Origin: Clostridia bacterium | GTDB lineage: Bacteria > Bacillota > Clostridia > Christensenellales > Maliibacteriaceae | Direction of reading: 5' to 3' | Assembly: GCA_017935825.1 (NCBI GenBank) | Contig: JAGBGW010000290.1 | Span: 1-9,324 of the forward strand | Length of the DNA stretch: 9,324 bases | Shown: positions 5,625 through 9,324 of the stretch, one piece after another | Layout: each line of letters starts with the position of its first letter | Position numbering within the stretch: the stretch's first letter is position 1 | Program-made: the position numbers and the translations under genes | The notes under the pieces: generated by a model | The model's input: the letters and a program-made list of their open reading frames with translations, nothing else | The model's database searches: none | What the model was told of the DNA's origin: nothing

Positions 5625-6732
5625 CCTCCATGCCCTCCTCTTCGATGGCTTCGACCTCCTCCAGGGGCATCTCATCCTCGCTGACGGGCTTACGCATAAT
5701 GTGGATGCCGTCGGGTTCGATCACAAGGCCAACTGCCTTGCCTTCTTCCCAGGAGCCGGTATCCTTGATGCGCCAAAGATAGCCGTTTTCACTTCGGGCG
5801 AGGATAACATTATGAATACCCATGAAGGTGACTTCTTCGATGGTGGCGCGGATCATGCCAGCTTCGGGCGTGGTGATCTTGATATCCTCGGGACGGACGA
5901 CCACGTCCACCTCGGGGGTTTCAAAGCCTTTGTCCACACAGGGAAACTTCACGCCGTCAAACTCCACCAGATAGGGTTCGTGCATGATGCCGGGCAGGAT
6001 GTCGCTTTCGCCGATGAAGTTTGCAACGAATGCGTTTTTGGGCTCGTTGTAAATATCCTGCGGCGTGCCGATCTGCTGGATGATGCCGTCGTTCATGACC
6101 ACGACGGTGTCGCTCATGGTCATTGCCTCTTCCTGATCGTGGGTGACGTAGACGAAGGTAATGCCAAGGGTCTTATGCATGCGCTTGAGTTCTTCCTGCA
6201 TGCCGCGGCGCATCTTGAGGTCCAGTGCACCCAGGGGTTCGTCAAGAAGAAGCACTTTGGGTTCGTTGACCAGTGCACGGGCGATGGCAACGCGCTGCTG
6301 CTGACCGCCGGAAAGGGAATCCACAGGGCGGTCACCGTACTTGGAAAGACCCACCAGATCCAGCATCTTCTGCACACGCTCACGGATCTCTTTTTCAGGG
6401 ACCTTGGCGATGCGAAGACCGAAGGCAACGTTTTCAAATACGTCCATGTTGGGGAACAGTGCGTATTTCTGGAAAACGGTGTTGACAGGGCGCTTATGAG
6501 GCGGCATGTCGGTGATATCCTCACCGTTGAGTCTTACGGTACCCTGCGTGGGCTTTACAAAGCCGCCGATGATGCGAAGGGTGGTGGACTTGCCGCAGCC
6601 CGAGGGGCCAAGCAGGGTGACAAACTCGTTTTCGCGGATATACAGATTTAAATTTTCAAGCGCAAGTACGCCGTCACCGGCGTAATCTACGTAAATATCA
6701 TTCAGATCGATCAGATGCGTATCTTTCGGCAT
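5614..6732 (-). CDS. potA: Spermidine/putrescine ABC transporter ATP-binding protein PotA
   Basis: PotA is the cytoplasmic ATPase that powers polyamine import as a dimer under PotB-PotC. From MPKDTHLIDLNDIYV it is 372 residues. It shows Walker A GPSGCGKST (42-50), Q-loop VFQKYALFP (Gln88), signature LSGGQQQR (140-147), Walker B LLLDEP (161-166, Glu165), D-loop GALD (168-171) and switch histidine in THDQEEAM (His198). The C-terminal part (about 280-345: VVVRPEDIKI, VTFMGIHNVILA) is the TOBE-type regulatory domain. It ends in a strongly acidic tail (351-372), which E. coli PotA does not have as far as I recall. An open frame extends 22 codons upstream into the regulator gene, but GGAGGA (plus 6741-6746 region) about 8 bases before the ATG at 6732 sets this start. 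The regulator gene ends 38 bases upstream. Confidence 0.96.
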   Translation of the reverse strand: MPKDTHLIDLNDIYVDYAGDGVLALENLNLYIRENEFVTLLGPSGCGKSTTLRIIGGFVKPTQGTVRLNGEDITDMPPHKRPVNTVFQKYALFPNMDVFENVAFGLRIAKVPEKEIRERVQKMLDLVGLSKYGDRPVDSLSGGQQQRVAIARALVNEPKVLLLDEPLGALDLKMRRGMQEELKRMHKTLGITFVYVTHDQEEAMTMSDTVVVMNDGIIQQIGTPQDIYNEPKNAFVANFIGESDILPGIMHEPYLVEFDGVKFPCVDKGFETPEVDVVVRPEDIKITTPEAGMIRATIEEVTFMGIHNVILARSENGYLWRIKDTGSWEEGKAVGLVIEPDGIHIMRKPVSEDEMPLEEVEAIEEEGMEDET

Positions 6733-6770
6733 GGAAATTATCCTCCAAGACAGGTGCTTTACTTCAAATA

Positions 6771-7307
6771 TCAGAACGAGGGCGGGCAGGATACCCAAAG
6801 CACCTGCGCCTGCGTTTTACCCGTGTTTTCCAAAGAATGAACGGCGTCGCTGGAAAAATAGAAGCTGTCGCCTTTTTTCAGCTTCAGGCGCTGGGGGCCC
6901 ATGTGAAGGACAAGGCTTCCCGAAAGCACGTAGCCGAACTCCTCACCGCTGTGAGGATCGTCGGGCTCGGAAGTGCCGCCCGGTTCCAGCGTCATCAAAA
7001 TGGGTTCCATATCGTTCTTCTGTGCGTTGGGGACAAGCCAGCGGATGCTGTGACCCAGTTGTTCATCGCTTTTTTCAAAGGCGTCGTCACGGTGGAAGAC
7101 GATCGTCTGGGATTTTTCGTTGAAGAAGTCACCCAGATTCGTGCCCAATGCCTCCAGAAGATCCGTCAGCGTGGCAATGGAGGGTGACGTCATTTCGCTT
7201 TCCAGCTGCGAAATATAGCCCTTGGAAAGCTCCGTTCTGTCAGCCAGTTCCTGCTGTGTCAGACCGCACTGCTGGCGCAGACGTCTGATTTTTTCACCGA
7301 TGTTCAC
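6771..7307 (-). CDS. XRE-family regulator with C-terminal cupin domain, first gene of the pot operon
   Basis: This DNA-binding protein probably controls polyamine uptake. Residues 3-60 form a SinR/Cro-type helix-turn-helix (IGEKIRRLRQQCGLTQQELA, then LSKGYISQLESEMTSPSI). Residues about 105-174 form a cupin barrel (LEPGGTSEPDDPHSGEEFGY, VLSGSLVLHMG, LKKGDSFYFSSDAVHSLENTG) that would bind a small ligand. The 178-residue layout is that of the PuuR-like class often found beside polyamine transport genes. It starts with GTG at 7307-7305 after GGAGG 9 bases upstream; no better ATG is visible. It lies 38 bases before potA on the same strand, so it is the leader of the operon and probably autoregulated through palindromes at its promoter. 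Repression in response to polyamine is an inference from context; the ligand is not shown by the sequence. Confidence 0.92.
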   Translation of the reverse strand: MNIGEKIRRLRQQCGLTQQELADRTELSKGYISQLESEMTSPSIATLTDLLEALGTNLGDFFNEKSQTIVFHRDDAFEKSDEQLGHSIRWLVPNAQKNDMEPILMTLEPGGTSEPDDPHSGEEFGYVLSGSLVLHMGPQRLKLKKGDSFYFSSDAVHSLENTGKTQAQVLWVSCPPSF

Positions 7308-7354
7308 TTATGCCTTCCTCCCCTCGCATCAAGTTTCGTTAAAATAAACCGAAA

Positions 7355-7371
7355 GTTTAGAATCACTAAAC
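7355..7371. promoter_or_regulatory. Candidate operator GTTTAG-N5-CTAAAC
   Basis: Perfect 6-bp inverted repeat with a 5-bp centre (AATCA), lying in the predicted 5' leader just downstream of the pot operon transcription start. A 17-bp dyad is the size expected for an XRE dimer, so it is a good candidate site for the regulator encoded immediately downstream. No second identical copy was seen in the window. Confidence 0.5.
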
Positions 7372-7380
7372 CTTGCAAGG
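7371..7380. promoter_or_regulatory. Perfect 10-bp palindrome CCTTGCAAGG at the predicted pot start point
   Basis: The palindrome has no spacer, abuts the GTTTAG-N5-CTAAAC dyad and covers the expected transcription start of the minus-strand promoter. It may be part of the operator region or chance; it is too short to decide. Confidence 0.3.
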
Positions 7381-7382
7381 AT

Positions 7383-7410
7383 ATTTTATCACCACGTGAT
7401 GCAATGTCAA
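7383..7410 (-). promoter_or_regulatory. Promoter of the regulator-potABCD operon
   Basis: On the minus strand TTGACA (plus 7405-7410) is a perfect -35 box. It is followed after 16 bp by TAAAAT (plus 7383-7388), a good -10 box. Transcription would start near 7376, giving a leader of about 70 nt before the GTG at 7307. Confidence 0.75.
7388..7400. promoter_or_regulatory. Candidate operator ATCAC-N3-GTGAT inside the pot promoter spacer
   Basis: A perfect 5-bp inverted repeat around CAC occupies the spacer between the -35 and -10 boxes of the pot promoter and touches the -10. A protein bound here would block RNA polymerase, which suits a repressor. Its half-site differs from the GTTTAG dyad 17 bp away, so two different proteins or a degenerate site are possible. 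Confidence 0.45.
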
Positions 7411-7438
7411 TACCTTTTGCGCATTTTGGGTGCAATGT
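7400..7438. repeat. Direct repeat TGCAATGT, 31 bp apart
   Basis: TGCAATGT occurs at 7400-7407 and 7431-7438, about three helical turns apart. The first copy overlaps the -35 box of the pot promoter. The spacing suits a protein binding the same DNA face twice; chance is not excluded for an 8-mer. Confidence 0.3.
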
Positions 7439-7486
7439 GTGAAAGATGTCGAAGAAAACCCTTGTGCTGCCTATAAAAATCCACAC

Positions 7487-7516
7487 TTTACTTTTTTTGA
7501 AAAAATGTTGTAAAAT
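7487..7516 (+). promoter_or_regulatory. Possible promoter of the metallo-beta-lactamase-fold gene
   Basis: TTTACT (7487-7492) and TAAAAT (7511-7516) are separated by 18 bp, in an A/T-rich stretch with a T7-G-A6 tract. This would give a leader of roughly 50 nt before the ATG at 7576. The -35 box is weak (4 of 6 matches). Confidence 0.4.
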
Positions 7517-7575
7517 AAGGGAAATCAAGCACGTTTTCATGCAACAATTCCATATTTTTCAACGGAGGATTTTTT

Positions 7576-8385
7576 ATGGCAAAAGACAGAGATTTCCGCG
7601 CCTGGCAGATCGATCCTGGCACCTGGTGTCTTGACACATTGGTGGCAAACAGCTTCCTTCTGATCGGCGAAGAAAAGGCCATGCTGGTGGACACGGGCAT
7701 GAGCCGCAACAACTTAAAAGAGTTTGTTTCCACCATCACCGACCTGCCTGTATTTGTGGTCAACACCCACGGTCATTTTGACCATACCGGCGGCAACGGT
7801 TTCTTTGAAGATGTGTACATGAGCGCCTATGCCGCCACCGAGGCAAAGACGGTGTTCACTGTTGGCGACGACGCACGAAGCGAAGATGAATATCCTTTGG
7901 ATTACGAGATCAAGATCATCGAAGAAGGTCACATCTTCGACCTGGGCGGCCGCCGCATCGAAGTGATTGCCATTCCCTGCCACAGCCCCGGCTCCCTTGC
8001 ATACCTTGATCTGGACAAAAAAATTCTCTTCTCCGGCGACGAGATCGACCCCGGTCAGGTGCTGCTGATCGGCTACGACGACGAACCCAGAAAACGTCTG
8101 GAAGACCACCTTTCCAACATGGAAAAGCTGCTGGCAAGAAAGGACGACATCCGCATCATCTGCCCTGCACACAACGGCGCTCCCATCGTACCTGAGTACA
8201 TCGACATTTATGCCGATCTTGACAGAAGAATTCTTGCAGGCGAAGAGGGCAAAAAGGGCGTGTTCTCCTCCACCTGGACGGGTCACGGTCACCCGGAAGA
8301 CCCCAACTGGAGACGTCTGGAAGCACCCGGCACCACCGCGGTGGTCTACGACGTACGCGATTATCCGCCGAAGCAGGAGAAGTAA
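7576..8385 (+). CDS. MBL-fold (metallo-beta-lactamase superfamily) hydrolase, substrate unknown
   Basis: This is a predicted cytoplasmic metal-dependent hydrolase of 269 residues with no signal peptide. The full set of zinc ligands is present: THGHFDH (64-70; His65, His67, Asp69, His70), His136 in PCHSPGS, Asp155 in LFSGDE and His199 in CPAHNG. The family usually has PGHTPGS at the second site, so Pro-Cys-His-Ser is a small variation next to an intact ligand. About 60 residues follow the last ligand (DLDRRILAGEEG, ending DVRDYPPKQEK), so it is not a bare glyoxalase II core. GGAGG (7564-7568) lies 7 bases before the ATG. The gene is divergent from the polyamine operon and shares its 268-bp control region. 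A link to polyamine metabolism is conceivable but unsupported. Its stop codon lies in the loop of a perfect 10-bp hairpin that opens array B. Confidence 0.9.
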   Translation: MAKDRDFRAWQIDPGTWCLDTLVANSFLLIGEEKAMLVDTGMSRNNLKEFVSTITDLPVFVVNTHGHFDHTGGNGFFEDVYMSAYAATEAKTVFTVGDDARSEDEYPLDYEIKIIEEGHIFDLGGRRIEVIAIPCHSPGSLAYLDLDKKILFSGDEIDPGQVLLIGYDDEPRKRLEDHLSNMEKLLARKDDIRIICPAHNGAPIVPEYIDIYADLDRRILAGEEGKKGVFSSTWTGHGHPEDPNWRRLEAPGTTAVVYDVRDYPPKQEK

Positions 8386-8504
8386 TCTTCTCCTGCAGTG
8401 AAATCTTGCCTGCGGCAAGGTGAAATTTGTCCCTTCGGGACAAGTGAAATATCGCTGCGCGATGTGAAATTTGCGATGCGATGCATCGCAAGATGAATAT
8501 GGTT
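8373..8504 (+). repeat. Hairpin array B: four GTGAAAT linkers separating four distinct palindromes
   Basis: A leading hairpin GCAGGAGAAG-TAAT-CTTCTCCTGC (8373-8396) carries the stop codon of the upstream gene in its loop. GTGAAAT follows at 8398-8404, 8420-8426, 8444-8450 and 8464-8470. The palindromes after the linkers are CTTGCC-TGC-GGCAAG (8405-8419), TTGTCCC-TTC-GGGACAA (8427-8443), ATCGC-TGC-GCGAT (8451-8463) and TTGCGATGC-GAT-GCATCGCAA (8471-8491). The array closes with GATGAATATGGTT (8492-8504), matching array A's TTGATATGGTT at 9 of 11 positions. Linker number, linker sequence and order of parts are the same as in array A, while the stems are unrelated in sequence. Confidence 0.87.
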
Positions 8505-8505
8505 G

Positions 8506-8544
8506 AAAACGGATGTACATGCATTGGTGCATCCGTTTTTGTTT
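8506..8544 (+). terminator. Rho-independent terminator after array B
   Basis: AAAACGGATG (8506-8515) pairs with CATCCGTTTT (8530-8539) around a 14-nt loop that can pair further in part. The 3' side runs into TTTTTGTTT. It would end the hydrolase mRNA, so that mRNA would contain array B in its 3' untranslated region in the GTGAAAT orientation. Confidence 0.75.
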
Positions 8545-8560
8545 GGAGGTATATCAAACA

Positions 8561-8586
8561 TTGTAGGGCGGGGGCTCGCTCCCGCC
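8561..8586 (+). repeat. Solo TGTAGGG-type hairpin
   Basis: TTGTAGGG leads into a G/C-rich stem: GGCGGGGG (8567-8574) pairs with CTCCCGCC (8579-8586) through one G-T pair, with loop CTCG. The TGTAGGG boundary is the same as in the elements at 2660-2777. It is a palindrome without a T tract. Apart from this repeat and the promoter listed below, nothing else is recognised in 8545-8749. Confidence 0.65.
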
Positions 8587-8662
8587 GCCCCCGTTTTGGC
8601 GTTTGCGTTGTAAAACAGTTTTGGGGATATTGGTTTTCTTTCCGAACCTATTCAATATTCGA

Positions 8663-8691
8663 TTGCAATACTTCTGCGCATCACATATAAT
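8663..8691 (+). promoter_or_regulatory. Promoter of the D-lyxose isomerase gene
   Basis: TTGCAA (8663-8668), a 17-bp spacer and a perfect TATAAT (8686-8691). Transcription would start near 8698, leaving a leader of about 50 nt with GAGGAG (8738-8743) as ribosome site 6 bases before the ATG. No clear operator dyad is visible around it. Confidence 0.75.
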
Positions 8692-8749
8692 GGATGTAAC
8701 ATTTGAACACGGAATCCTTTTCCCAAAAATTTGATATGAGGAGATTTTT

Positions 8750-9324
8750 ATGAAACGTTCTGAAATCAATGCAGCTTTGAAAGAACTGGAGGCAATGTGC
8801 GAAAAGTATCATTGCTATCTGCCGCCCTTCTGCCACTTTACCCCTGAGCAGTGGGAGAACATCGGTCACGACTATGACGAAGTACGCGAATGCATGCTGG
8901 GCTGGGACATCACCGACTACGGCATGGGCGACTTTGACAAGATCGGTTTCTCTTTGATCACCATCCGCAACGGCAACCGTTCCATGCCCGAGAAGTATCC
9001 CAAGGTTTATGCAGAAAAGCTTCTGTATCTGAAGGAAAGCCAGTATGCACTGAACCATTTCCACTGGTACAAGACCGAGGATATCATCAACCGCGGCGGC
9101 GGCAACGTGCTGATCCGCGTTTACAACAGCCATGAGGATGAGTCCATCGATTACGATTCCGACGTCACCATCTATTCCGACGGCCGCACGTATACCGTGC
9201 CTGCAGGCACCCAGATCCGTCTGACTCCCGGCGAATCCATCCACGTACAGCAGCGCATGTATCACGACTTCTCCGTAGAACCCGGCACCGGTCCCGTTCT
9301 GCTTGGCGAAGTCAGCCAGTGCAA
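8750..9324 (+). CDS. D-lyxose ketol-isomerase (cupin type), 3'-truncated by the window edge
   Basis: This enzyme family interconverts D-lyxose and D-xylulose (EC 5.3.1.15) and often also D-mannose and D-fructose, in the cytoplasm, using a divalent metal in a cupin barrel. The first 191 residues match, from memory, the pattern of the E. coli O157 / Providencia enzyme. It opens with MKRSEINAAL and has LPPF (24-27), LGWDITDYG (50-58), IRNG (72-75) and YAEKLLYLKESQ (87-98). HFHWYKTEDIINRGGGN (103-119), LTPGESIHV (158-166), YHDF (171-174) and LLGEVS (184-189) follow. Expected metal ligands are His103, His105, Glu110 and His172. The family is about 225 residues long, so roughly 35 are cut off by the window end. 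Its own promoter and the terminator and repeats upstream indicate a separate transcription unit, perhaps the first gene of a sugar operon continuing outside. Confidence 0.92.
   Translation, partial: MKRSEINAALKELEAMCEKYHCYLPPFCHFTPEQWENIGHDYDEVRECMLGWDITDYGMGDFDKIGFSLITIRNGNRSMPEKYPKVYAEKLLYLKESQYALNHFHWYKTEDIINRGGGNVLIRVYNSHEDESIDYDSDVTIYSDGRTYTVPAGTQIRLTPGESIHVQQRMYHDFSVEPGTGPVLLGEVSQC

Noticed and set aside
5625..5675. Longer N-terminus for PotB starting at 5675
   Set aside because: The extra 17 residues lie inside potA coding sequence, are unlike the family, and a good ribosome site points to 5624.
6733..6798. Longer N-terminus for PotA starting at 6798
   Set aside because: It would overlap the regulator's end and add residues not found in the family; GGAGGA just upstream of 6732 supports the shorter form.
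7308..7354. Riboswitch or attenuator in the pot operon leader
   Set aside because: The leader is only about 70 nt and shows no terminator or known aptamer pattern beyond the operator-like dyad.
8397..8504. CRISPR array
   Set aside because: The constant part is only 7 nt, units are 18-24 nt and the variable parts are palindromes; no cas gene is nearby.
7714..8532. Minus-strand open frame opposite the MBL-fold gene and array B
   Set aside because: Antisense of an enzyme with all metal ligands, and it runs through a hairpin array; no ribosome site or domain signature.
8361..8561. Short open frames reading through the hairpin arrays (also 2669-2947 plus and 2681-2890 minus)
   Set aside because: The apparent peptides are translations of the repeated linker (FTC/ISL-type repeats) and palindromes, not genes.
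8681..9265. Minus-strand open frame opposite the D-lyxose isomerase gene
   Set aside because: The plus strand carries a promoter, a ribosome site and family motifs; the antisense translation has none.
1..9324. tRNA, rRNA or phage/IS genes
   Set aside because: No cloverleaf, rRNA core sequence, transposase or integrase motif was seen on either strand.

Overview
The window looks like a chromosomal segment of a gut-type Bacillota, most likely class Clostridia (Oscillospiraceae-like). The grounds are the B. subtilis/clostridial form of MazF, the XRE-cupin regulator heading a potABCD polyamine operon, strong GGAGG-type ribosome sites, classical Rho-independent terminators and moderately GC-rich codon use. 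The taxon is an inference; there is no rRNA or other marker here.

Layout. (1) 1-2279, plus strand: the 3' part of birA (biotin-protein ligase) overlaps nnr (bifunctional NAD(P)H-hydrate repair enzyme) by an ATGA junction, and a strong terminator follows. (2) 2298-2645, plus: a MazF-family RNase toxin with no adjacent antitoxin, directly behind that terminator. (3) 2646-2943: a repeat-filled convergent intergenic region. It holds a solo palindrome, a MITE-like element with CGTAGGG/CCCTACG ends, a hairpin array with the constant linker GTGAAAT (read on the minus strand), and a bidirectional terminator. (4) 2944-7307, minus: one operon, transcribed XRE-cupin regulator - potA - potB - potC - potD, encoding a complete spermidine/putrescine ABC importer. 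(5) 7308-7575: a divergent control region with a near-consensus promoter for the pot operon and several palindromes that are candidate operators. (6) 7576-8385, plus: a metallo-beta-lactamase-fold hydrolase of unknown substrate. (7) 8373-8749: a second GTGAAAT hairpin array starting at that gene's stop codon, a terminator, another GTAGGG hairpin, and a near-consensus promoter. (8) 8750-end, plus: the 5' part of a cupin-type D-lyxose ketol-isomerase gene.

The genes are mostly ordinary housekeeping and transport functions. The regulator at the head of the pot operon probably senses polyamine or a related ligand through its cupin and controls its own promoter. The part least explained by known families is the pair of hairpin arrays. 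Both have exactly four copies of a constant 7-nt linker, four different short palindromes mostly with 3-nt loops, a shared end motif (ATATGGTT) and a GTAGGG hairpin beyond that end in the same relative orientation. They appear to be two copies of one organised interspersed repeat family.
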